Origin: Acidobacteriota bacterium
Lineage (GTDB): Bacteria; Acidobacteriota; Terriglobia; UBA7540
Reading direction: 5' to 3'
Assembly: GCA_021827255.1 (NCBI GenBank)
Contig: JAKAWO010000017.1
Span: 1 to 18,979 of the forward strand
Length of the DNA stretch: 18,979 bases
Shown here piece by piece: positions 1 to 5,516 of the stretch. The translations under genes and the position numbers were made by a program. Each line of letters begins with the position of its first letter. The first letter of the stretch is position 1. The notes below the pieces were generated by a model. That model made no database searches and had not been told where the DNA came from. It worked only from the letters and a program-made list of their open reading frames with translations.

Positions 1-8
1 CCTGCCCG

Positions 9-587
9 TCAGGCGGTGCGCTCGCAGACCATGATCCGCTCTTCGCCGTCAACTTCCTGGAGCCGAACTTCGATGACCTCGTTATCGGCTGTCTGCACGG
101 TCCGGCCGGTGTAATTGGCCTGAACCGGCAACTCCCGGTGCCCGCGGTCAATGAGGACGCAGAGTTCAACGCGCCGCGGGCGGCCATGATCGAGCAGGGC
201 GTCGAGCGCGGCCCGCGTGGTGCGGCCCGTGTAGAGCACATCGTCCACCAGAACAACGTTTCTGTTTTCGACGGAGTAAGCCGACGGCCCCTGACGCACA
301 AGCGGCTTCAAGTCAACGGTCGAGAGATCATCGCGATAGAAAGTGATATCCAGAGTATGGACGGGCGGGCGAACCTTTTCGATATCCGCGATTTTCCGGG
401 CCAAACGCTCTGCCAGCGGCACGCCGCGCCGGCAAATTCCGACAAAGACCACATCCTCGACGCCGTTGTGGCGCTCGAGAATCTCGTGCGCAAGACGCAT
501 GAGCGTCCGATCAATCTCCGTGGCCGACATCAACTGAGACTTCTCACGGACGCCTTTTTTCGGATTGTTAGGTGGCTCTGGCGGCAT
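9..587 (-). CDS. pyrR: PyrR: pyrimidine operon regulator / uracil phosphoribosyltransferase
   Basis: PyrR proteins bind pyr mRNA in response to UMP and control attenuation of the pyrimidine biosynthesis operon; many also convert uracil and PRPP to UMP in the cytoplasm. The PRPP-binding signature VVLVDDVLYTGRT is at residues 111-123 of this 192-residue protein, and GICRRGVPLAERLA (50-63) and the YRDD segment (84-87) are typical of PyrR. The frame is open to a GTG at 617, but that codon overlaps a TATAAT -10 box. I therefore choose the ATG at 587, preceded by AGGAGA nine bases upstream. The protein has about 20 more N-terminal residues than the PyrR core. The gene lies 8 bases from the window edge, and pyrB/pyrC would be expected beyond it on the same strand. 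The product call is firm; the regulatory mode cannot be judged because no pyr leader is in the window. Confidence 0.95.
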   Translation of the reverse strand: MPPEPPNNPKKGVREKSQLMSATEIDRTLMRLAHEILERHNGVEDVVFVGICRRGVPLAERLARKIADIEKVRPPVHTLDITFYRDDLSTVDLKPLVRQGPSAYSVENRNVVLVDDVLYTGRTTRAALDALLDHGRPRRVELCVLIDRGHRELPVQANYTGRTVQTADNEVIEVRLQEVDGEERIMVCERTA

Positions 588-608
588 GACGGTGTCTCTC
601 CTGACCGC

Positions 609-637
609 ATTATACACGCCTAGGGTAGCCGTGACAG
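609..637 (-). promoter_or_regulatory. sigma-70-type promoter of pyrR
   Basis: On the minus strand a perfect -10 hexamer TATAAT (609-614) is separated by 17 bases from CTGTCA (632-637), which matches 4 of 6 positions of the -35 consensus. Transcription would start near 602, about 15 bases before the ATG at 587. The -35 box lies inside the last codons of the endonuclease V gene, so pyrR can be transcribed independently of its upstream neighbour. Confidence 0.65.
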
Positions 638-1354
638 GCCCACAGGAGGGCTTCTCCTATCGGGCGTCGCCTGGCGCGTTTCGTACTGGCGGCGCAGCTC
701 ACGCACGTAGGAGTCGGCGGCCCGGGTGGGTTTGGGAATGCGGAAGCCATCCAGGCACTTCCGCACAATTTGGAGAGCGGTCGGAAGCGAAACACGATGG
801 CCCTGAGTCACGTAAATCGGTTTGACCGCGGCGCGCGTCCGCAAGACCACGCCCACCTTCGCGTCTTGGAAGACGAGCGGCGCGGTGGAGCCGGCGCGGG
901 GAGCGGGATCGCGATGTTCGCCAACCAGCCGAGACTTGGCGCAGCCGATGGTGGGTTTATCAAGGATTAAGCCAAGATGGCAGGCGATCCCAAAACGGCG
1001 GGGATGGGCAAGGCCGTGACCGTCCACGAGAATCACATCCGGCTCGATCTTCAGACGGGCAAACGCGGCAAGCAGGATGGGAGTCTCTCGAAAGGAAAGC
1101 AGGCCGGGCACATAAGGGAAGCGCAACTTGCCGCGGGCCATGGCACGCTCGGCTTCGGCCATCTCTGGGAAGCGGAAAACGACAACTCCGGCAAAGGCAA
1201 GGTTCGTTTTGGGAATGAAGGCCAAATCGGCGCCGGCGACATAACGAACCGGGCCCAATCGGTCGCGGAGCTCGACTCGATCGCGGAGGCGCTCTTGCAA
1301 ACGCGCGGCCTCCCGCGGCGTCAGGTCCCAGCGCGTTCTCGTTTTGGGTTTCAT
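620..1354 (-). CDS. nfi: Endonuclease V (deoxyinosine 3' endonuclease)
   Basis: Endonuclease V cuts DNA one bond 3' of deoxyinosine and related deaminated bases and starts alternative excision repair. The 244-residue protein carries the family signatures: AGAD with D43, YVPGLLSFRE with E90, VDGHG with D111, AHPRRFG with H117, and CAKSRL with K140. These correspond in order and spacing to the metal-binding and catalytic residues of E. coli Nfi (D35, E89, D110, H116, K139). Length is slightly above the usual 220-230 because of a C-terminal tail. The start at 1354 has no clear Shine-Dalgarno sequence, but it places about 30 residues before the conserved core, as expected. The gene is divergent from the CYTH gene and is followed by pyrR on the same strand, with the pyrR promoter embedded in its end. 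The active site looks intact. Confidence 0.96.
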   Translation of the reverse strand: MKPKTRTRWDLTPREAARLQERLRDRVELRDRLGPVRYVAGADLAFIPKTNLAFAGVVVFRFPEMAEAERAMARGKLRFPYVPGLLSFRETPILLAAFARLKIEPDVILVDGHGLAHPRRFGIACHLGLILDKPTIGCAKSRLVGEHRDPAPRAGSTAPLVFQDAKVGVVLRTRAAVKPIYVTQGHRVSLPTALQIVRKCLDGFRIPKPTRAADSYVRELRRQYETRQATPDRRSPPVGLSRLP

Positions 1355-1386
1355 GCCGGTTACTCAAGGGAAAATCCATGATACGC

Positions 1387-1431
1387 TTCCCCCTGCTTCC
1401 TGGGGAATGGGGCGGAGCGCATTTCCGCTCC
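1387..1431. repeat. Two short adjacent hairpins in the nfi/CYTH divergent region
   Basis: TTCCCC (1387-1392) can pair with GGGGAA (1402-1407) across a 9-base loop, and GGAGCG (1414-1419) with CGCTCC (1426-1431) across a 6-base loop. They sit in the 97 bases between two divergent start codons, the second 20 bases before the CYTH start. Neither has a T-tract. They could be an operator or a leader structure, or chance in GC-rich DNA. Confidence 0.3.
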
Positions 1432-1451
1432 CTCCGACGAGAGTGGCGTTA

Positions 1452-1973
1452 ATGCGGCGCGTCAATTTTGAATTCAAGGCGCATCTCAAAAACGAAGCGC
1501 GCCTGCGCGCCACGCTGGTTCAGCTAGGGGCGCGAAGGGTTGGCACGGATCATCAGGTGGATACTTATTTTCGCGTGCCGAGGGGGCGGCTCAAGATTCG
1601 CGAGGGAAATTTGGAGAACGCGCTGATTTACTATCGCCGCTCCAACCAAACCCGACCGCGGCGCTCCGATGTGGAAATGGTCCCGCTGGCAAAGGGCAAC
1701 GCGCTGCGCGCCCTTCTGACCGAATGGCTTGAGCCTTGGTCCGTGGTAGAGAAGCGGCGGCAAATCTATTTTGTCAGCAATGTCAAGATTCATCTCGACC
1801 GCGTGAAGGGACTGGGCGAGTTTGTCGAGGTCGAAGCAATCTCCCACGGCCAGGACCCGCAGAAAGCGCGGCGGCAGGCAGCCAAGTTCCGACGACTTTT
1901 GGGGATCGCCCATTCGGGCATTATCGGGCAGTCCTATGCCGACCTGGTCCGCGAGCGTTCCGTTCGGCCCTAG
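1452..1973 (+). CDS. CYTH-domain protein (CyaB / class IV adenylate cyclase-like)
   Basis: CYTH domains form a beta-tunnel that binds triphosphate substrates with metal. Members include class IV adenylate cyclases, thiamine-triphosphatases and inorganic triphosphatases. This 173-residue protein shows the family motifs: N5-x-E7-x-K9 at the N-terminus (first acidic position replaced by Asn, as in many CyaB-like members), DTYF (37-40), LKIREG (47-52), YYRR (60-63), the basic strand with KRRQIYF (101-107), the acidic strand GEFVEVE (122-128), and the terminal SYADLV (161-166). The frame is open upstream to 1344, but that would overlap the divergent nfi start. The ATG at 1452 places the motif at residue 5, as usual. 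The Shine-Dalgarno is weak. Substrate and reaction cannot be told from sequence. A 228-base gap to the next gene shows no clear feature. Confidence 0.88.
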   Translation: MRRVNFEFKAHLKNEARLRATLVQLGARRVGTDHQVDTYFRVPRGRLKIREGNLENALIYYRRSNQTRPRRSDVEMVPLAKGNALRALLTEWLEPWSVVEKRRQIYFVSNVKIHLDRVKGLGEFVEVEAISHGQDPQKARRQAAKFRRLLGIAHSGIIGQSYADLVRERSVRP

Positions 1974-2201
1974 CGCGGAGGCTATCGGGCGAACGTCCGT
2001 AGGGGACCGTGAGATGACTTGCCTGCCGCGTCACAGCCTGGGAGCCAAGATGGACGCAGAGAACTAGCTTTTGGCCGCAGGCAATGGCCGAGCCGCGGCC
2101 GGATCGCTTGGTCTCTGATTCTCGTTTTCGCTCCGGGCCGGGGCATGGGGCGATAGACTTGTGCCTTGGAGGCATCCTTAGCCGAAGGCGGTGAAGAAAC
2201 T

Positions 2202-3872
2202 ATGCCAAAGATTTATGACGCCGTGGTCGTTGGGTCGGGCGCAGCGGGAGGGATGGCTGCGACTGAGATGTGCTTGAAAGGGCTGAAGGTGCTGCTGCTC
2301 GAGGCCGGACCCGGCCTCAATATCGCGACAGACTTCCATCACCATGACAAGCCTTACGCATTCCGTTTCCGGGGGCGCATTCGTCCGCGAGAACAGGCCA
2401 AGTACAATTACGTGGTCAACGAGTGGAACCGGCCGAGCTTCGTCAACGAGATGGAAATGCCTTACACAGGAAAGAAGTTCGTTTGGGTGCGGGCGCGGGC
2501 GGTGGGCGGCAAGACGTTGCACTGGGGACTTGTTTCGCTGAGATTCAGCCGGCGGGATTTTCAAGCGGCGCGCTACGATGGCTATGGAGAAAACTGGCCG
2601 CTGACCTACGAGGACGTGGCGCCCTACTACACGCGGGTGGAGAGGATGATTGGCGTTTGCGGGAACGCCGACCATTTGGAGAATAATCCCGACAGCCATT
2701 TTCTGAAGCCGGTTCCCTTCACTTGCCCCGAGTGGATTTTCAAGTCAACGGTCGAGAAACGCCTGCCGGCCCGACACGTGATCCACGGGCGATCGGCGAC
2801 GGTGACGGAGCCGGGTTTCAACGGACGCGCGCCGTGCCACTATTGCGGGCACTGCGGGCGGGTGTGCAACGTGGCGGCGTCCTTCAGTTCGGCAGGCGTG
2901 CTGCTGCCCCTGGCGCTCCAGACGGGCAACCTGACCCTGCGAACCAATGCCATCGCATGGAAGGTCCTGACAGGGCCGGATGGGAAGGCCAGAAGCGTTT
3001 TGTTCGTGGACCGCGCCACCCGGCAGGCGGAGGAAGCGTACGGAAAGGTCGTGGTGCTGGGCGCCTCGAGTCTGGAATCCACCCGATTGCTGCTCAATTC
3101 GAAGAACGAACAGTATCCGAACGGGCTGGCCAACTCGAGTGGCGTGCTGGGGCACTACTTCTGCGAGCAGATCATGGCCGGAAGCATCATGGGCGTGGTG
3201 CCACAGCTTCGCGGCAACAAGAACCGCGGCGGTGACGCGCGGCCAGACGGCACAGGCATTTATATTCCCCGGTTCCGCAACCTGGGGGAAAAGCACCGCG
3301 ACTTCATCCGCGGCTACGGGTTCGAAGGGGGCGGCGGCAGCGCCGAGTTTCCTGGCTTTGCGCGAAAGATTCCCGGCTTCGGGTCTCGGTTTAAGGAAGA
3401 GGTGAAAAAGAACTACGCGGCGGTCATCAGCATCGGCTCCTTCGGCGAGGTGCTGCCGCGCTATGAGAATTACGTAGAAATTGACCCGGAGGTGAAGGAC
3501 GCCTGGGGAATTCCAGTCTTGAAATTCAACGTGGAGTGGGGGCCGAACGAGCTGGCGATGGCGAAAGACATGGTTGAGACCCAGCAGGAGATGTTCAAAG
3601 CGGCTGGGATCGAAGTCATGAGCGAGCGCACGGAACCCTTGCCGCCCGGATGGAGCATCCACGAGCAGGGTACGGCGCGGATGGGCAACGATCCGAAGAA
3701 GTCCGTCCTGAACCGATTCAATCAAGCTCATGACGTCCCGAACCTTTTTGTGGTGGACGGCTCCGCCTCCGTCAACGCCACGGAAAAAAACCCGACTCTG
3801 ACGATTCTGGCGCTCTCTATGCGGGCGGCCGATTACGTGGCTGAAGAGACGCGGAGAGGAACTTTCGGATAA
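2202..3872 (+). CDS. GMC-family FAD oxidoreductase with ferredoxin-like cysteine motif (gluconate/glucose dehydrogenase-like)
   Basis: GMC flavoenzymes oxidise alcohol or sugar hydroxyls with FAD. This 556-residue protein has the dinucleotide-binding VVGSGAAGG (9-17) and acidic strand end LLLEAG, a second FAD contact around RARAVGGKTLHWGL, and the C-terminal catalytic His-Asn pair: H487 in IHEQGTARMG and N530 in EKNPTLTI. Between them sits C212-x2-C215-x2-C218-x3-C222. Bacterial FAD-glucose dehydrogenase catalytic subunits in this family carry an Fe-S cluster in this segment that passes electrons to a cytochrome subunit, so the same role is inferred here. There is no N-terminal signal peptide; related enzymes are exported on a Tat-bearing small subunit, but neither that subunit nor a diheme cytochrome subunit is adjacent. 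I choose the ATG at 2202 over an in-frame TTG at 2166. ROK follows 72 bases downstream. The substrate is unknown. Confidence 0.9.
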   Translation: MPKIYDAVVVGSGAAGGMAATEMCLKGLKVLLLEAGPGLNIATDFHHHDKPYAFRFRGRIRPREQAKYNYVVNEWNRPSFVNEMEMPYTGKKFVWVRARAVGGKTLHWGLVSLRFSRRDFQAARYDGYGENWPLTYEDVAPYYTRVERMIGVCGNADHLENNPDSHFLKPVPFTCPEWIFKSTVEKRLPARHVIHGRSATVTEPGFNGRAPCHYCGHCGRVCNVAASFSSAGVLLPLALQTGNLTLRTNAIAWKVLTGPDGKARSVLFVDRATRQAEEAYGKVVVLGASSLESTRLLLNSKNEQYPNGLANSSGVLGHYFCEQIMAGSIMGVVPQLRGNKNRGGDARPDGTGIYIPRFRNLGEKHRDFIRGYGFEGGGGSAEFPGFARKIPGFGSRFKEEVKKNYAAVISIGSFGEVLPRYENYVEIDPEVKDAWGIPVLKFNVEWGPNELAMAKDMVETQQEMFKAAGIEVMSERTEPLPPGWSIHEQGTARMGNDPKKSVLNRFNQAHDVPNLFVVDGSASVNATEKNPTLTILALSMRAADYVAEETRRGTFG

Positions 3873-3940
3873 TATCCAAAGGCATTCAGGTGGGCGCGCG
3901 AAGCTGTTCGTGCGAGGATCGAGCCCGCCTTTGGGAATAT
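3872..3940 (+). promoter_or_regulatory. Nested inverted repeats between GMC gene and ROK gene
   Basis: CCAAAGGC (3876-3883) is the exact complement of GCCTTTGG (3927-3934), flanked by ATAT on each outer side (3872-3875 and 3937-3940, the latter after a 2-base bulge). Inside the loop an 8-pair stem with one G-U forms between 3895-3902 and 3907-3914 around a GCTG loop. The only Shine-Dalgarno-like run for ROK (GGGA, 3933-3936) overlaps the outer right arm. The element could be an RNA structure that masks the ribosome site, a processing or termination structure for the GMC message, or an operator. No T-tract follows. Confidence 0.45.
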
Positions 3941-3944
3941 CGCT

Positions 3945-5099
3945 ATGGAAATCAGGGAGAACACGAAGGTCAGCTTAGGGGCGGTGCTTGGCGAGATCTG
4001 CCAACGAGGCGAGGTCCCCGCGGCTGACCTGGCGGCGCGCCTCGGGGTGAAGGCCTCCGCGATTGAGGGCAAGTTGAAAGACCTGGAGAATCGAAAAGTG
4101 ATCCGGTTTTCAAAAGGGCGAAAGACTGTTTCGCTCCGGCCGGATTTTGGCAGCTTAATGGGGATTGACATGGGAGCCAGCCACCTCCACTTTGCCCTGA
4201 CGGACTTCAGTGGCGAGGTGCTGGAAGAAGCGAACCAGAAGATTCGCCCGGAGGACGGCCCTAAGCGTCTGATCGCCCAGATTAAACTCGAAATCCAACA
4301 ACTGGCCGTGCGGCGAGGACGTAGCCGCCTGCGGGGGCTCGCCATCGGCGTGCCGAGCCCCGTAGATCCGCGGAGCGGCCTGGTGTCATTGGCGAATAAT
4401 CTGCCAGGCTGGGTCAATGTGGATTTGAAGGGGGATTTGGAACGTGAATTTCGAGTCCCCGTGAAGCTTGAAAACGATGCCAACATGGCCGCCGTGGGCG
4501 AGCATTGGCGCGGCGTGGCTCAAGAGGCGGACAATTTTATTTTTATCGCGCTCGGCACCGGCATTGGTTCTGGGATCTTCGTGAACAGGCAACTCTACCG
4601 TGGACGGACCGGCGCTGCGGGTGAGCTTCACCGCTTACACGTGGAGTGGCCGAGGTGGAAGGAAGACTTTGGGGAGAATGGCTTCTTTGAGAGTCACGCT
4701 TCCGGACAAGGAATCGCTACGCTGGGCCGACGGCTAATGGGGTGCTCCGGCGCGGCTAAGAATCTGGCGGAAGAGCGCGATGCTTATTTTGTCTTTGATG
4801 CGTTCCGTCGCGGAAACCCGCAAGCGCGCCAAACGCTTGAAACCATCTTCACGATCTTGGCGACTGGAATAGCGAACGTCGTTGCCGTGCTCGATCCCGA
4901 TCTGGTGGTGCTGGGGGGCGGCGTCACCAAGGGCGCTCCTGAGTTCATGCTTTCCACCGTCGAAACTGTCGCCCGGCGTATCCAACCCAATCTGCCCCCG
5001 GTCCGCCTGACCGCCCTCGACGATAAGGCGCAGACTCACGGGGCCATTTACTCCGCCACGACCGCCGCCTGCGAGGCCATCCTCGGCCGAAGGTCATGA
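3945..5099 (+). CDS. ROK-family protein (HTH repressor / sugar-kinase fold) lacking the zinc cysteines
   Basis: ROK proteins are sugar kinases or, with an N-terminal winged helix-turn-helix, sugar-responsive repressors such as NagC, Mlc and XylR. Residues 8-60 of this 384-residue protein look like the DNA-binding part (helical AADLAARLGVKASAIEGKL). Residues 70-380 form the kinase fold: phosphate-binding GIDMGAS (73-79), ENDAN with the general base D178 (176-180), and GTGIGSG (204-210). The canonical zinc motif after GExGH, of the form CxCGxxGCxE, reads here as a segment ending FGENGFFES (242-250) with no cysteine at all. Because that zinc supports sugar binding in ROK proteins, the ligand mode is probably altered. 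The catalytic Asp is kept, so weak kinase activity cannot be excluded. The start at 3945 has only a weak GGGA before it. It probably regulates the GMC gene upstream or a nearby sugar operon. Confidence 0.87.
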   Translation: MEIRENTKVSLGAVLGEICQRGEVPAADLAARLGVKASAIEGKLKDLENRKVIRFSKGRKTVSLRPDFGSLMGIDMGASHLHFALTDFSGEVLEEANQKIRPEDGPKRLIAQIKLEIQQLAVRRGRSRLRGLAIGVPSPVDPRSGLVSLANNLPGWVNVDLKGDLEREFRVPVKLENDANMAAVGEHWRGVAQEADNFIFIALGTGIGSGIFVNRQLYRGRTGAAGELHRLHVEWPRWKEDFGENGFFESHASGQGIATLGRRLMGCSGAAKNLAEERDAYFVFDAFRRGNPQARQTLETIFTILATGIANVVAVLDPDLVVLGGGVTKGAPEFMLSTVETVARRIQPNLPPVRLTALDDKAQTHGAIYSATTAACEAILGRRS

Positions 5100-5137
5100 C
5101 GGCTTGCCAGGCGAAACACCGCGCCGCCCACCCCAAT

Positions 5138-5153
5138 TCTCCCGAAAGGGAGA
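5138..5153 (+). terminator. GAAA-loop hairpin after the ROK gene, possible weak terminator
   Basis: TCTCCC (5138-5143) pairs perfectly with GGGAGA (5148-5153) around a stable GAAA tetraloop, 38 bases after the ROK stop codon. No run of T follows, so it is at best an RNA 3'-end stabiliser or a rho-dependent pause site rather than a classic intrinsic terminator. Confidence 0.35.
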
Positions 5154-5253
5154 GACCGAGGGCTTCGGACAGCCCAACGGCAGACCAGATATCGAGGCTT
5201 CAAGAGCCCTAGCGAATTTAATTGGATGCCCTAGTGTTTTTATATTATTGCAA

Positions 5254-5269
5254 TGTGACTCAGGTCACT
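5254..5269. promoter_or_regulatory. CRP/FNR-family-like palindromic operator
   Basis: TGTGACTCAGGTCACT has perfect GTGAC/GTCAC half-sites and matches TGTGA-N6-TCAC(A), the CRP consensus, at nine of ten defined positions. It lies directly downstream of an AT-rich stretch with TATATT (5241-5246) and 248 bases before the cytochrome start. No CRP/FNR regulator is in this window, so the binder is unknown. A chance occurrence is possible. Confidence 0.35.
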
Positions 5270-5314
5270 CCAAGCTGCTAACCTGCCGTGTTGCGGGGTT
5301 GTGGGAGCGCCACC

Positions 5315-5350
5315 ATGAACCGCAGCTCTTTGTCGGGTCTTCAGGTTTGA
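5315..5350 (+). CDS. Possible 11-residue leader peptide upstream of the cytochrome operon
   Basis: ATG at 5315 is preceded by GGGAG (5303-5307) at an ideal 7-base spacing and opens an 11-codon frame, MNRSSLSGLQV, ending in TGA at 5348-5350. It is followed by hairpins at 5424-5439 and 5446-5464, then the cytochrome start at 5517. It could be a regulatory upstream ORF. It has no clear amino-acid run like classic biosynthetic attenuators, although three of its eleven residues are serine. Short ORFs with a Shine-Dalgarno also arise by chance. Confidence 0.3.
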   Translation: MNRSSLSGLQV

Positions 5351-5503
5351 ACGACTTTGCGCGGTCGCCACTGCCCGTGCTGCGGTGCGCGGGATTGCTC
5401 TGGCGGTGAGGGAGGTCTGAGCGGCTTCATGAGCGAAGCGGATTGGGCCGGCTCCAGAGCGGCCAAAGCAGGTTATTGAGCGACGACTTCCACGGGCGTA
5501 TCC

Positions 5504-5511
5504 GAGGAAGG
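5504..5511 (+). promoter_or_regulatory. Ribosome binding site of the multiheme cytochrome gene
   Basis: GAGGAAGG ends 5 bases before the ATG at 5517 and supports that start over the in-frame ATG at 5529. Confidence 0.65.
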
Positions 5512-5516
5512 TCAGG

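Larger units (their letters stand above)
5100..5516 (+). other. 417-base non-coding leader region upstream of the multiheme cytochrome
   Basis: No convincing protein gene of ordinary length fits here; the one longer open frame (5104-5409) has no family-like features. What can be seen, in order: a GAAA-loop hairpin after the ROK stop, an AT-rich stretch (about 5214-5253) that stands out from the GC-rich surroundings and contains TATATT, a CRP/FNR-like palindrome (5254-5269), a mini-ORF with its own Shine-Dalgarno (5315-5350), a 5-pair hairpin GCTTC/GAAGC (5424-5439), and a bulged 7-pair hairpin (5446-5464). It most likely carries the promoter and a long 5' untranslated leader of the cytochrome operon. 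Confidence 0.6.

Noticed and set aside
2745..3731. 328-codon frame on the minus strand
   Set aside because: Lies entirely antisense to the well-supported GMC oxidoreductase; low-complexity shadow product.
5104..5409. 101-codon open frame between ROK and cytochrome genes
   Set aside because: No Shine-Dalgarno, no recognisable domain, mixed composition, and it runs over the AT-rich island and palindrome; more likely a non-coding leader.
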